The notes: generated from the sequence alone by a model not told the origin. Shown: positions 1-9,157, numbered from the stretch's first letter. The stretch: DNA of 64,000 nucleotides from Solibacteraceae bacterium (GCA_021324015.1 JAJPJX010000151.1:1-64000); one strand, 5' to 3'. Program-made: numbers and translations.

Positions 1-1
1 C

Positions 2-67
2 ACCCGCCGCGATCTTCACGCCCTACTGACCAAGATCGCCGGCAAACGGCTGGCCGTTGCAGCCTGA
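2..67 (+). CDS. C-terminal fragment of an unidentified protein
   Basis: The first 67 bases hold an open frame that enters from the left edge and ends in TGA at 65-67. It encodes about 21 residues with a basic, amphipathic helical look (TRRDLHALLTKIAGKRLA). It could be the last helix of a larger protein, for example a small regulator, but too little remains to assign a family. The call rests only on an uninterrupted frame reaching the window edge, so it could also be chance. Confidence 0.3.
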   Translation, partial: TRRDLHALLTKIAGKRLAVAA

Positions 68-101
68 CGGAATACGTCACCGTAATTCCGAACGTGAGTA
101 C

Positions 102-350
102 TTAGCCGTCGAGCAGATTCATCTGCCGGGGGTCGGGCGGATTTTCCGGCTGTGGGGGCCTTTGCAGGTCATCATGGTTGGGATTGAACTTCCGGATGAG
201 GCTGTTCAGCCGCAGCGAGGTTTCCCAGATCTCGGCCAGCAGTGCGCAGCGTGGGCAGCTCCCGCGAATGGCTTCCCGCCCGTCCACGGCAGGGTTGTAA
301 GTTTTGTGTTTGGCGCAGCGGCCCTCGAATCGGCGTGTGCGAATCTTCAA
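102..350 (-). CDS. Small Cys/His-containing protein, possible zinc-binding
   Basis: An 82-residue frame with a C-x2-H motif (GRCAKHK) followed about 20 residues later by C-x2-C (SCPRC), then a helical stretch and a proline-rich tail. This pattern is typical of a treble-clef or zinc-ribbon mini-protein. The frame stays open upstream to position 470, but that part overlaps the transporter gene on the same strand and reads like non-coding sequence, so a TTG start at 350 was chosen; no good ribosome-binding site supports it. Family and function are not recognised. The regular spacing of the metal-ligand candidates is the only argument that it is a gene. Confidence 0.35.
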   Translation of the reverse strand: MKIRTRRFEGRCAKHKTYNPAVDGREAIRGSCPRCALLAEIWETSLRLNSLIRKFNPNHDDLQRPPQPENPPDPRQMNLLDG

Positions 351-405
351 AATAGCAGTCCCATGGCGCGTTCCAAACGGCCAAACCGATTCATAGCAGA
401 AAAGG

Positions 406-1659
406 CTAGCTGGTTGAAGCCAGGCGGATGCGGCGAGAGGGATCAATGAAGATCCAAACCAGCACGCCAAGGGCGATCATGAAGCTACCGAAATAGAGCC
501 CCGCCGCCCAGCCAAAACGGACCGCCAGGACCGGCGTAAGGACGGGGGCCAGGATACCGCCGAGGTTGCCACCGGTGTTCATGATGCCGCAGGCAGCCCC
601 GACTTGAGAGCCGCCGATATCGATGGTGGTGGCCCAGAATGGTCCCTCGACGCTGGTGCAGAACCCGAAGGCCAGCGAGAGTAGTGTGACGGTCGCGGCC
701 GTGCTCAACCCGCCGGCTCCGATGTACAGAAAGACGGCGCTCAGAAGCATGCCCAAAACGGGCACCACGCGGCGGCCGTTTTTCAGTCCCATGCGCGCCA
801 CCAGGCGATCGGAGAGCCAGCCTCCCACGGGGGTCATGACTACCATGGTCATCATCAGGATGGCAACGTAGATGGCGCTCTCATCCTTGCCCATGTGCCG
901 GATTTCCCCGAAGTAGTAGTAGATCCAGTAGAAGAAGATGTACTCGAAGTAGTCCACGCAGAAATAGCTGAAGGTGAGCAGCATCAGGTTGCGGTCGCGC
1001 AGCAGCCGGCCCCAGAGGGCAGGTTCGGGGCGGGGGGGCGCCGTAGTGCCCCGATCGCCGGGTGGATAGTCGCGGACGTACCAATACCAGACACCATAGA
1101 CCACGGCTGCCAGGAGGGCGGCAAGCCAGAAGGAGTTGCGCCAGCCGAAGTGGGCAATCATGGCGGCAAACAGCACGGGAGAGACGGCGCCGCCGACGGC
1201 TGCCCCGGCCATGATCACGGACTGCACGCGGGCAGCGATGGAGGGCGGGATCCAGTTCGCGCTAAGGCGTCCGGTAGCCGGGTAGAGGGGAGCGGAGCAG
1301 ACGCCGAAGGCCAGCCGCACGACCAAAAACTCCCACAGGCGGCTAGCCATGGCCGTGAAGCCGGTGAACAGGGCGCACAGGAAGCCGCCCAAGCCGAGCA
1401 CCAGGCGGGCTCCGAAGCGGTCCGCCAGCGCACCGCCGGGCCCCATGAGGATGGCGTAGGTAAACAGGAAGGCGGAGTATACCGTGCCCATCTCGGTTTC
1501 CGAGATGTGCGACTCCTTCATGATGACCGGGCCGGCGATAGACATGATGGTGCGGTCAAAGTAACTCATGCCGCTGAGCACGACCATGAGCGTCACGATC
1601 ATGAAGCGCGTGCGGGGAACGCGGAGGCGTTCGGAGACCGTGGAGGCGGCGGGGATCAC
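406..1659 (-). CDS. MFS transporter, anion:cation symporter (ACS) type
   Basis: A 417-residue inner-membrane carrier with about twelve hydrophobic segments and the loop 2-3 signature GPGGALADRFGAR characteristic of the major facilitator superfamily. The opening SYFDRTIMSIAGP resembles the sugar-acid (galactonate, glucarate, hexuronate) branch of the ACS family, so the substrate is probably a small organic anion; the exact one cannot be read. The start is GTG at 1659, with GGAG three bases upstream and a TAAAAT box nine bases upstream. It follows the Tat-exported protein at 1697-2929 by 37 bases on the same strand and is probably cotranscribed with it. A likely role is import of the product of that protein. 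Confidence 0.93.
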   Translation of the reverse strand: MIPAASTVSERLRVPRTRFMIVTLMVVLSGMSYFDRTIMSIAGPVIMKESHISETEMGTVYSAFLFTYAILMGPGGALADRFGARLVLGLGGFLCALFTGFTAMASRLWEFLVVRLAFGVCSAPLYPATGRLSANWIPPSIAARVQSVIMAGAAVGGAVSPVLFAAMIAHFGWRNSFWLAALLAAVVYGVWYWYVRDYPPGDRGTTAPPRPEPALWGRLLRDRNLMLLTFSYFCVDYFEYIFFYWIYYYFGEIRHMGKDESAIYVAILMMTMVVMTPVGGWLSDRLVARMGLKNGRRVVPVLGMLLSAVFLYIGAGGLSTAATVTLLSLAFGFCTSVEGPFWATTIDIGGSQVGAACGIMNTGGNLGGILAPVLTPVLAVRFGWAAGLYFGSFMIALGVLVWIFIDPSRRIRLASTS

Positions 1660-1668
1660 AGGCTCCGA

Positions 1669-1674
1669 ATTTTA
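1669..1674 (-). promoter_or_regulatory. -10-like TAAAAT box close to the MFS start
   Basis: TAAAAT on the minus strand ends nine bases before the GTG start at 1659. It would place the transcript start almost at the start codon. No clear -35 is visible, and the gene also has a GGAG. Low-to-moderate support alone; it gains weight from the same spacing at other genes here. Confidence 0.35.
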
Positions 1675-1696
1675 TCACAGGGGGCGGCGCGACCGG

Positions 1697-2929
1697 TCAC
1701 ATGTCGAGGCGCCGGCCATCCGGTCCCCAGCCCTTGGTGCAAAAGTGAGAGGCGTTCGGAGTCTGGTAGCGGACTTGGGCCAGTTCCGGGGTATCGAGCT
1801 TTCGATGGCCCCGGATGCGGGATTCCAGGGCGAAATCCAGGATTCCGCTGGTCAACATGGTGCGTTCCACCGGGTAGGGCGCCTTCCCGGTCTCGAACAT
1901 GATTTCGATATTCTTCACCAGGCAGCCGAAGTGATGGTAAGGCCGGCCCGGCTGAAGATTCATGAGCGTGGAGACCGGCGTGGAGGAACCTTCTACATCG
2001 ACGGCCACGGTGAAATCTTCCACCAGGCCGGTCAGCAAAAACGCCGCACCTTTCAGGCCGTCGTTGTAGTCCACGATGAACACCGCGGGCGTCCGGACAA
2101 GGTCCTTGGGATTTCCCGGCTTGCGCGTGTTGCTGCGGGAAAGGGCCTGCTCGAAGAGACGCTTGACCCAGCCGTTCTGCTCGATGAAATTCCAGCACTC
2201 CTGATTCTCGAGACACTGCACGGCGCGCACGCCGGTCTCACCCCCGCGCCGGCGGTCCACCATCGCCTGCAGCGCCTCCAGTACGTGAAAGCCGTAAATA
2301 TCCAGGCCGCTGTAGGAGATGGCTACGGCGTAGCGCTGCGGCACTCCAAACGGCGTGTCGACAGCCGGTATGCGCCAGGCCTCGGGCGCCGACGAGCCAG
2401 CCAGCATGGGGAAGTGAAGTTCGCGCGAGATCTCCACCATGCGCTCGGCCTGCCGCCAACTCCAGGACAGGTGCTTATCGTTGAAGACCGGCACCGATCG
2501 TCCGCTCTGGCGGAAGACGTCGGTAATTTTCAGGAACATCTCAAAGCGCGGGTAGAGCTTCTGTTCCTTGTCGTTCATGGGATAGTCACCGTGCTCGCCG
2601 ATGAGCAGAACGCCGTCCACGGCAAGGCGGTCACCGCCGAGCATGAGCGCTTCCTGAACGGTCCGGAAGATGGGGACGTGGTATTTCCTGGCGCGGTCCC
2701 GGCTGATGTCCGCCTTGGGGACCTGCTCGGTGAACATGGCGACGATCTTGGAGCGGGGATAGGGAGGGCGGTCGTCCTGATTGTAGCCCTCCAGGTATTT
2801 GCCGACGACGACGTCCGCATGGGAGCCGGGGCGATATTCGGTGATAATGGCGGCGATTTTCTTGGGCGCTCCGGCCGGCGAAGCCAGCGCTGCCGAAGCG
2901 GTAGAGGCGAGAAAGGCACGTCGGTTCAT
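1697..2929 (-). CDS. Tat-exported protein of unknown family (paralogue A)
   Basis: A 410-residue protein starting with a twin-arginine-like signal (MNRRAFLASTASAALA), so probably exported folded. No family with a known reaction was recognised. It is clearly homologous to the protein at 45846-47051. Shared blocks are TEYRPxSHAD near residue 30, GEHGxYPxN then QKLYPR near 115-130, DKHLSxSW near 150, AGSSxP near 175 and YGFHxLEALQxMVxRR near 215. The conserved His and acidic residues in these blocks suggest a metal-dependent or Rossmann-like enzyme, but that is inference. An ACS-type carrier lies 37 bases downstream, which points to a periplasmic step in sugar-acid or related metabolism. Confidence 0.85.
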   Translation of the reverse strand: MNRRAFLASTASAALASPAGAPKKIAAIITEYRPGSHADVVVGKYLEGYNQDDRPPYPRSKIVAMFTEQVPKADISRDRARKYHVPIFRTVQEALMLGGDRLAVDGVLLIGEHGDYPMNDKEQKLYPRFEMFLKITDVFRQSGRSVPVFNDKHLSWSWRQAERMVEISRELHFPMLAGSSAPEAWRIPAVDTPFGVPQRYAVAISYSGLDIYGFHVLEALQAMVDRRRGGETGVRAVQCLENQECWNFIEQNGWVKRLFEQALSRSNTRKPGNPKDLVRTPAVFIVDYNDGLKGAAFLLTGLVEDFTVAVDVEGSSTPVSTLMNLQPGRPYHHFGCLVKNIEIMFETGKAPYPVERTMLTSGILDFALESRIRGHRKLDTPELAQVRYQTPNASHFCTKGWGPDGRRLDM

Positions 2930-3012
2930 GGGAGTTCTGAGTGAAACGAACTCCTCAGGCTATCAGAGTCCGGGGGCGCCGGTAACTCATGGTATTCCAG
3001 ATCTGTTTTTCT

Positions 3013-3018
3013 TATAAT
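3013..3018 (+). promoter_or_regulatory. Putative -10 element (TATAAT) for the DUF362 fusion gene
   Basis: A perfect TATAAT lies 17 bases before the ATG at 3036, in the 106-base gap between two divergent genes. The predicted transcript start near 3025 gives a leader of about ten bases. No convincing -35 hexamer is present at the expected distance. Confidence 0.4.
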
Positions 3019-3035
3019 TACTGCGGGTTGCGATT

Positions 3036-5723
3036 ATGGAACGGGAAAATGCGTTGCACGGGGTGGGACTGGCGTTCCAGGAAGCCATGGTGGGCGCGGT
3101 CGCGGACCGGCCGCTCAGCTTCGACGCCAGGATCCGCACGGGCGATCTCGAACGATTTCTCAACGAGCCGGAGCACCGCGCGGAACTCACCGGCACGGTC
3201 ACCTGTCCCGACTTGGGAGGCACGATGCCGGTTCGTGACGGCAGCTTCCAGTTGTTCGCGGTGGAGGCCCAAAAAGGCATGCGGCAGTTGCGGTACTCCT
3301 TCCGTTTCACGGGGCGGGACGGCGGCAGCTACTTTCTCGACGGGCACAAGGACATTCACGACGACCCGGGCCTGGACGTGGTGAAGGACCTGACTTGCCT
3401 GTACACGGATGTCCACCGCGGCGAGGACGAGCATGCGCCCCTTTACGGACACGGCGAACTGCACTCTCCCCTGGCCGAACTGCCGGCGATGCTGGCGTCG
3501 ATGAAGGTGGAGGGCGCCCACGGCTGGAGCCAGGATCTCGCCGCGCGCGCCGCGTTCGCTTCCTTCGTGTGGGGCCAGTTGCGCGACGAGTATCTGGACA
3601 AGGCCAGGCTGTTCTACGATACGCGCTACGAAAACCTGGTGGTGGCCGGCCGGTTGCGCGCTTCCTGGGGCGAAGCGCCGTTCTTCCTGGTTTCGGGCGT
3701 GCACGACAAGGGCTTCCCCTGGGGCGACGGCGAGTTGTTTTGGGACGTGCTGCTGGCCGTGGCGGACAGCCGGGGCGGATACCGGCGCTATGCCATCACG
3801 GACCGTGTGCTTACGGGGCTGCGCCTGGATATCGGAGCAGGCACGTACCGGTATTCCGGGCCGCTGTACTCTCTGGAGGACTCCTATGCCGCTTCGTTTT
3901 CGGAGATGCGGAAGGGTGCTCCGCGCCTGGCGAAGCTCTCCGCTGAGATCACCCTCGAGTTCCAGGCTACTCCGTCTGATGCCGTGGCGTTTCCGTTTCC
4001 GCTGGTCAAGCCGGTGGTGCGAAAGCTCTCCGCGAAACTGCAGCGCGAATTGCGCGAGGCGCTGCCGGGTGAGAACGCGCCCGGCATTTTCATTACCCCG
4101 AACCTGGCAGCCGTGCGCGGCGGCAGCATCACGGTAGACGGCGAATCGTGGGAGGTCGATCCGGCGGCCACAGCGGGCGAATGCGAGCAGGGCGCCTTCC
4201 GCAACGTGAAGGAGCCCACGCTGCTCTACGGGTACCTTTGCGCGTTGCGGCCGGAACGCCGGTCGGCATGCGTCCAGATCTCGAGCCGCACGCTCCGCAA
4301 CGAGAAGCAGGATTGGGTGAAGGACCGGCTGGATGCCGTCCTGGGAGCGGCCGTCGCGCGCATGAGTTCGGCCGAAATACGGATGCAGGATGGCGCCTGC
4401 ACGGTAAAGCCGCTTCCGCCCGCCGGCCGGCCAGAGGACCGTGCCGTGCCGCTCCGGAAGATCGGCGCCCCGATCGTGGAAGTAAACAACGATCACTTCC
4501 CGACCGCTGTCTTCCAGCGCCGCATCGTGGAAGTGGAGGATGCGGCCGGCGAGCGTTGCCTGGCGCTCGAAGAGGACATGCGGGCCATGCGGCTGGAGGC
4601 GGTGGGGTGCGACCGCCAGACCAGGGTGGCGGCGATCCGCGGAGACGACCCGTTGCGAGCGCTGGACTGTGTCCTCGATGCGACGGGTTTCGACACCCTG
4701 CTCGACGAGAGGCTGCGTGCTTCGAACAAAGACCGGGCGGCGTTTTCGATCGCCATTAAACCGAACTTCATGTTCTCCTACGACAAGCGGGACCGCACCA
4801 CCTATACCGATCCGCAACTGGTCGGCCGCCTGGTCCAGCGTCTGCGCGAGCGCGGCTTTGCGTCTATCCATGTGGTCGAGGCGCAGTGCACCTACGGGGA
4901 GTTCTTCGACAAGCGCGGCGTCAGGGAAATGGCCGACTATCTCGGGTACAACGGCCAGGCGGGGTACGACATTGTCGATATGACGCTGGACGCCGACGAG
5001 GCGCGCAACCTGGGACCGCACCTCGGAATGCACCCGGTTTCACGCGTCTGGAGGGAGGCCGACTTCCGCATCTCCTTCGCCAAGAACAAGACCCACTCGT
5101 ATGCCTACTACACGCTCACGCTGAAGAATATCTACGGGGCACTGCCGCTGGCCAACAAGTTCCGCGAGTATCATTGCCGGCGCGACATCTATCACACGAC
5201 CATGGAGTACCTGTCGGCGTTCCCGGTGCATTTCGGCCTGATCGACGCGTGGCTCAGTGCCGACGGGCCTTTTGGCGTGTTCGCCGACCCGGCGCCGAAC
5301 GAGACGCGAACGGTTATCGGCGGCGCCGACCTGGTGGCGGTGGACTGGGTGGGCGCCAGCAAGATGGGAATCGACCCGATGATCAGCAAGTTCATGGAAC
5401 TCGCGGTGGGTCTGTTCGGGAAACCGGCGATCGATCTGATCGGAGACGCCAACCCGTACCGTCCGTGGCTGAACGTGCCGGCCGTCGTATCGCTGGCCGC
5501 GCACAAGGGCATGGATGCCGAATACGATTTCGGCAATCTCATCTATGCGGTCTCGGCACAAATGGACGATTCGCATTTCCGGTGCAAGAACAACACCTGG
5601 TATATCCGCCTGCTGCGCACCCTGACCGTGCCCATGCGGCGCGCGTTCTTTCTCCGCACGGGGGAGGCGGCGTCCGCCGCCAACAGGTTCCTGAGCTGGC
5701 TTTTCTATCGCCTGGGATATTGA
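3036..5723 (+). CDS. Large fusion protein: lipocalin-like domain(s) plus DUF362
   Basis: An 895-residue protein without a signal peptide. Residues about 45-130 (GTVTCPDLGG, FTGRDGGSYFLDGHKDI, DDPGLDVVKDLTCLY) resemble the beta-rich segment that accompanies cholesterol-oxidase-like GMC proteins. A related beta-rich segment follows at about 200-310. From about residue 570 onward (SIAIKPNF, FAKNKTHSYAYYTLTLKNIYG, DLVAVDWVG) it matches DUF362, a domain of unknown reaction often found in iron-sulfur proteins. No Cys-rich ferredoxin motif accompanies it here. The 3' end overlaps the convergent Nudix gene by 19 bases. The domain assignments are by recognition and the combined role is unknown. Confidence 0.9.
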   Translation: MERENALHGVGLAFQEAMVGAVADRPLSFDARIRTGDLERFLNEPEHRAELTGTVTCPDLGGTMPVRDGSFQLFAVEAQKGMRQLRYSFRFTGRDGGSYFLDGHKDIHDDPGLDVVKDLTCLYTDVHRGEDEHAPLYGHGELHSPLAELPAMLASMKVEGAHGWSQDLAARAAFASFVWGQLRDEYLDKARLFYDTRYENLVVAGRLRASWGEAPFFLVSGVHDKGFPWGDGELFWDVLLAVADSRGGYRRYAITDRVLTGLRLDIGAGTYRYSGPLYSLEDSYAASFSEMRKGAPRLAKLSAEITLEFQATPSDAVAFPFPLVKPVVRKLSAKLQRELREALPGENAPGIFITPNLAAVRGGSITVDGESWEVDPAATAGECEQGAFRNVKEPTLLYGYLCALRPERRSACVQISSRTLRNEKQDWVKDRLDAVLGAAVARMSSAEIRMQDGACTVKPLPPAGRPEDRAVPLRKIGAPIVEVNNDHFPTAVFQRRIVEVEDAAGERCLALEEDMRAMRLEAVGCDRQTRVAAIRGDDPLRALDCVLDATGFDTLLDERLRASNKDRAAFSIAIKPNFMFSYDKRDRTTYTDPQLVGRLVQRLRERGFASIHVVEAQCTYGEFFDKRGVREMADYLGYNGQAGYDIVDMTLDADEARNLGPHLGMHPVSRVWREADFRISFAKNKTHSYAYYTLTLKNIYGALPLANKFREYHCRRDIYHTTMEYLSAFPVHFGLIDAWLSADGPFGVFADPAPNETRTVIGGADLVAVDWVGASKMGIDPMISKFMELAVGLFGKPAIDLIGDANPYRPWLNVPAVVSLAAHKGMDAEYDFGNLIYAVSAQMDDSHFRCKNNTWYIRLLRTLTVPMRRAFFLRTGEAASAANRFLSWLFYRLGY

Positions 5724-6274
5724 AGCTGCGGGGACATGGTCCGGCGCAAGGCCTCGACCCGGAGCAGGGCGGCTACCGAACAACATTCCGCGATCTCCCC
5801 GGAAAGGGACCACTCCACTGCCTGGCGGAACGGCATCCAGCGGACGGCGATGTCTTCCTCGGGATCCGGACGCGCGGCGCAGAGTGCAAGCTCGGTGGCG
5901 AGGTACAGGGATTGCGTGTCCGTGGTGACGCCGTTGCACACATCCACCCCGCCGAGCGGGGTCCAGTGCGCGGCCTCCACGCCAGCCTCTTCACGGAGTT
6001 CGCGGGCCGCCACCGCCTGCATATCCGTCTCGCCATCGTGGGAACCGCCGCGTGGAATCTCCCAGGAATACTTGCCGTGGGGATAGCGCCACTGACCCAC
6101 CAGCACCACCTGGTCCCGCGCGTCGAGGGCCACCACTCCCACCGAAGGGCGGATCTCTACCACGCCGTAGATTCCCTCCCCGTGGTGCGGCCGCTCGATG
6201 CGGTCTTCGCGCACGCGAATCCAGGCGTTTTCGTAAACCAGGCGGCTGGCCAGCGTCTTCCAGGGACTGTGCAT
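5705..6274 (-). CDS. Nudix hydrolase, ADP-ribose pyrophosphatase-like
   Basis: A 189-residue cytoplasmic enzyme expected to hydrolyse a nucleoside diphosphate linked to another group, such as ADP-ribose. The preceding strand VVLVGQWRYPHGKYSWEIPRG is typical of ADP-sugar Nudix enzymes, and the box reads GGSHDGE then REL-REEAG. One oddity: eight rather than the canonical seven residues lie between the first Glu of the box and the Arg-Glu pair, a single-residue insertion that leaves the metal-binding REXXEE part intact. It converges with the DUF362 gene (19-base overlap). Substrate specificity cannot be told from sequence. Confidence 0.93.
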   Translation of the reverse strand: MHSPWKTLASRLVYENAWIRVREDRIERPHHGEGIYGVVEIRPSVGVVALDARDQVVLVGQWRYPHGKYSWEIPRGGSHDGETDMQAVAARELREEAGVEAAHWTPLGGVDVCNGVTTDTQSLYLATELALCAARPDPEEDIAVRWMPFRQAVEWSLSGEIAECCSVAALLRVEALRRTMSPQLQYPRR

Positions 6275-6334
6275 CTCAGACCCCAGTTTCGCCGCCCCGG
6301 CTGAGCGGGCGCAAGCCGCCGGAATACCCCGGCT

Positions 6335-6715
6335 TCAGTACTTCAGCTCGATGCGAATGGCGTGGGAGGGCGTGTCCCCAATGTTCTTCACTTCGTGCAC
6401 CACCGCCTCCGACCAGGTCACGGCCCCGAACTTGCGCTCCGAGCGGGTCACTTTGTGGCCGGGCATGGCCACCTGCTCCACCTTGTAGTCCGTCAGGTAG
6501 ACCACCACGCCGTGGCGGTGGCGGTGCTGCGCCTCGGCGCCGCCTGCCGGGATGCGGTCATCCACCACCCGCACGAACTGGTTCTCGAAGATCAGCTTCT
6601 GGGTGTCGGCGCACACCTTGAGCGGATCCAGTTCCTGCTCGGCGCGGCCCCGCAGGGCGAGCAATCCCACTGCGGCGGCGGCGAAGATCAGGCAGAGAGC
6701 AAGACGTTTGTTCAT
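6335..6715 (-). CDS. Secreted small cupin-domain protein
   Basis: A 126-residue protein with an N-terminal signal or anchor (MNKRLALCLIFAAAAVG) and a single cupin barrel. The metal-site-like segment is AEAQHRHRHGVVVYL, and the second cupin motif is the region around HEVKNIGDTPSHAI. The ATG at 6715 was chosen because the signal peptide begins there; the longer frame to 6772 adds a non-conserved leader and would run through a possible TATACT -10 box at 6734-6739. Small secreted cupins of this kind are common in acidobacteria; a ligand is not known. It diverges from the aminotransferase gene with a 74-base gap. Confidence 0.85.
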   Translation of the reverse strand: MNKRLALCLIFAAAAVGLLALRGRAEQELDPLKVCADTQKLIFENQFVRVVDDRIPAGGAEAQHRHRHGVVVYLTDYKVEQVAMPGHKVTRSERKFGAVTWSEAVVHEVKNIGDTPSHAIRIELKY

Positions 6716-6776
6716 AGTCCGACCGGTTCCCGGAGTATACCGCAACCACATTGGGGCATCACTCGCACGCATTGCG

Positions 6777-6782
6777 TAAAAT
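6777..6782 (+). promoter_or_regulatory. -10-like TAAAAT box, leaderless spacing to aminotransferase
   Basis: TAAAAT ends seven bases before the ATG at 6790, so transcription would begin at about that codon. There is no Shine-Dalgarno sequence before 6790, which fits leaderless initiation. This also argues against the in-frame ATGs at 6751 and 6781. Confidence 0.45.
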
Positions 6783-6789
6783 GAAATTC

Positions 6790-7974
6790 ATGTCCCCCAA
6801 TACCGACGAGTTTTATCGCATTCAGAAGCTGCCGCCTTACGTGTTCGCCGTCATCAACGAGATGAAGGCAAAGGCGCGCGCAGCGCAACTGGATGTGATC
6901 GATCTCGGCATGGGCAATCCGGACGGGGCCACGCCCAAGGTAGTGGTGAATAAGCTCATCGAAGCGGCCCGCAATGCGCGCAATCATCGCTATTCGTCCT
7001 CGAAGGGCATCCCTAGGCTGCGCGAGGAAATCACCAAACGATACCAGCGGAATTACGGCGTGAACCTGGATCCGGAGCGCGAAGCTATCGTGACCATCGG
7101 CGCCAAGGACGCCCTGGCTCACCTGCTTTTCGCCGTCATCGGGCCGGATGACGCGGTGGTCTCGCCCAACCCGGCCTACCCGATCCACCAGTACGGAGTA
7201 ATCATGGCCGAAGGCCACGCCTGCATGCTTCCCATGCCGGACGCCGCCACGTTCCTCAACCGGCTGGAGGACCTCTACCGCACTTCCACGCGCAAGCCGA
7301 AATTGCTGCTGCTTTCGTTTCCCCACAACCCCACCACCACCTGCGTGGATCTGGATTTCTTCCAGGAAGTCATCCGCCTGGCGCGGCAGCACGGCACCCT
7401 GGTGGTGCACGATTTCGCGTATGCGGACCTGTGCTTCGACGGCTACAAGGCGCCCAGCATCCTGCAGGTGGAAGGCGCGAGCGAAGTGGCCGTGGAGATC
7501 TTTTCGCTCTCCAAGAGCTACAACATGGCCGGCTGGAGGGTGGGTTTCTGCCTGGGCAATCCCAAAATGATCGCGGCCCTGGCGCGCATTAAGAGCTACC
7601 TGGATTACGGGGTTTTCCAGCCGATTCAGATCGCTGCCATCATCGCGCTGCGGGAGTGCGAAGAGGACACGAAGAAGATCTGTGCCGTCTACCAGAAGCG
7701 CCGCGATGTGCTGGTGAACGGTTTGGCCCGCGCCGGCTGGCAGGTAGCATCGCCGCGCGGCTCTATGTTCCTGTGGGCGCCCCTGCCGGAGCGGTACCGC
7801 AGCCTGGGCTCGCTCGAATTCTCCAAGCTGCTGATGGAGCAGGCGCTGGTAGCGGTCTCACCGGGGATCGGTTTCGGCCCCCTGGGAGAAGGCCACGTGC
7901 GTTTCGCGCTGGTGGAAAACGAGCACCGCATCCGCCAGGCCACCCGCTCTATCGGCCAGTTTCTGAAGAAGTAA
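6790..7974 (+). CDS. PLP-dependent class I/II aminotransferase (alanine/LL-DAP aminotransferase-like)
   Basis: A 394-residue fold-type I aminotransferase. The opening [19 protein letters not shown] is typical of the AlaC/DapL-like group that interconverts glutamate/pyruvate or related pairs. The cofactor lysine is Lys242 in [15 protein letters not shown]. Other hallmarks are [12 protein letters not shown] near the N terminus, [10 protein letters not shown], and [10 protein letters not shown]. The start at 6790 is favoured because homologues begin at this point and a TAAAAT box lies seven bases upstream. The stop is one base from the convergent oxidoreductase gene. Amino-acid specificity cannot be fixed by eye. 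Confidence 0.95.
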   Translation: MSPNTDEFYRIQKLPPYVFAVINEMKAKARAAQLDVIDLGMGNPDGATPKVVVNKLIEAARNARNHRYSSSKGIPRLREEITKRYQRNYGVNLDPEREAIVTIGAKDALAHLLFAVIGPDDAVVSPNPAYPIHQYGVIMAEGHACMLPMPDAATFLNRLEDLYRTSTRKPKLLLLSFPHNPTTTCVDLDFFQEVIRLARQHGTLVVHDFAYADLCFDGYKAPSILQVEGASEVAVEIFSLSKSYNMAGWRVGFCLGNPKMIAALARIKSYLDYGVFQPIQIAAIIALRECEEDTKKICAVYQKRRDVLVNGLARAGWQVASPRGSMFLWAPLPERYRSLGSLEFSKLLMEQALVAVSPGIGFGPLGEGHVRFALVENEHRIRQATRSIGQFLKK

Positions 7975-7975
7975 C

Positions 7976-9157
7976 TCAGGCCAGCGCGGCTTCGTCCCAC
8001 TCGGGCTGCCAGACCACCCGGCTCTTGGTTTCGTAGGCCCGGTTGCCCATGTGGCACACCATGGCCAGGTAGTGCGAATACACCACATCGGCGTTCGGCT
8101 GCCTGCGGCTGCGCATGGCCTCCAGGAAGTTCTGCATGTGGGCGGGATCGCACGGCTGGCCTTTGGCCTCGATCAGCGGCGCCCCTTTCTCCGCCGGGCG
8201 GAAGGTGTATCCGTAGCGGAAGATGTTCAGCACGCCGCCCGAACCGTGGAACTCGCAATCCACCGCATCGCGCACGCTGGATTGGGTCGCGTCGAAGGTG
8301 ACTACCACGCGCTGCGGATATTCAGCCAGGATGCTGATGGTATCCGGTGTCTCGCGATCGTCGGGAAACTCGAATATGCCGCCGCTCGCCACCACGGCCA
8401 GCGGCGCCGAAAGATTCAGGAAGAAGTGGGCGACGTCGGCGGTGTGCACCAGCAGGCCGCCGGGTTGGCCGGTGGAGTAGTCACGATAGGCGTACCAGCC
8501 GAAATAGCGCTGCGCCTCGAATGGCCGCCGCGGGGCACTCCCCAGAAAGCGATTCCAGTCCAGTTCCTGTGAGTTGTAACAGAATGCCGCCGGCGGGCGC
8601 CGCAAATAGCCGCGGTTGGCGATCCACCAGGTTCGCACCAGGGACACTTTGCCGATCTGCCCGGAATCGATGAATCGTTGCTTGGCCTCGATAAAATGCG
8701 GCCCGCTCTTTTGTTGCGTGCCGATCTGCACGACGCGCCGCGTCTCGCGCACGGCCCGGGCGATGGCGTGGCCTTCGTCGATCGCGAAGGTCATGGGCTT
8801 TTCCAGGAAAGCATCTTTCCCGGCCGCCAGGGCGTCCAGCAAGATGGGCGTGTGCCAGTGGTCCGGGACCGCGATCACTACGGCGTCGATGTCCTTGCGC
8901 TCGATCAGCCGGCGGTAGTCCTGCACGGCCTCAGCCCGGACCCCGGCCTGCTCGCAGGCGGCCTGGGAACGGACCGAGTACACATCGCACACCGAGACCA
9001 CCTCCACATCCGCGCGCTTTGCCAGGTTGGCCGTGTGGTAGGCACCCCGGCCGCCTGTCCCGATCACTCCCATGCGAATGCGATCATTGGCCCCCCGGAC
9101 ACGCGCGGCTGAGGCCGCGGTCAACGTGCCGGCCAAAAACACTCTTCTTGAAACCAT
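7976..9157 (-). CDS. Exported Gfo/Idh/MocA-family oxidoreductase
   Basis: A 393-residue NAD(P)-dependent oxidoreductase of the glucose-fructose oxidoreductase/inositol dehydrogenase family. It begins with a twin-arginine-like signal (VSRRVFLAGTLTAASAA), so it is probably exported with cofactor bound. The Rossmann motif is GVIGTGGRGAYH near residue 30, and the family hallmark EKPM follows at about residue 120. Two-domain length is normal. A strong ribosome-binding site (GGAGAGGAGGG) precedes the ATG at 9157. Family members act on sugars, cyclitols or their derivatives; the substrate here is unknown. A second exported member sits at 21041-22159. Confidence 0.95.
   Translation of the reverse strand: MVSRRVFLAGTLTAASAARVRGANDRIRMGVIGTGGRGAYHTANLAKRADVEVVSVCDVYSVRSQAACEQAGVRAEAVQDYRRLIERKDIDAVVIAVPDHWHTPILLDALAAGKDAFLEKPMTFAIDEGHAIARAVRETRRVVQIGTQQKSGPHFIEAKQRFIDSGQIGKVSLVRTWWIANRGYLRRPPAAFCYNSQELDWNRFLGSAPRRPFEAQRYFGWYAYRDYSTGQPGGLLVHTADVAHFFLNLSAPLAVVASGGIFEFPDDRETPDTISILAEYPQRVVVTFDATQSSVRDAVDCEFHGSGGVLNIFRYGYTFRPAEKGAPLIEAKGQPCDPAHMQNFLEAMRSRRQPNADVVYSHYLAMVCHMGNRAYETKSRVVWQPEWDEAALA

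Noticed and set aside
3018-5033. Long minus-strand open frame opposite the DUF362 fusion
   Set aside because: Antisense mirror of a gene with clear domain homology; His/Arg-rich shadow translation.
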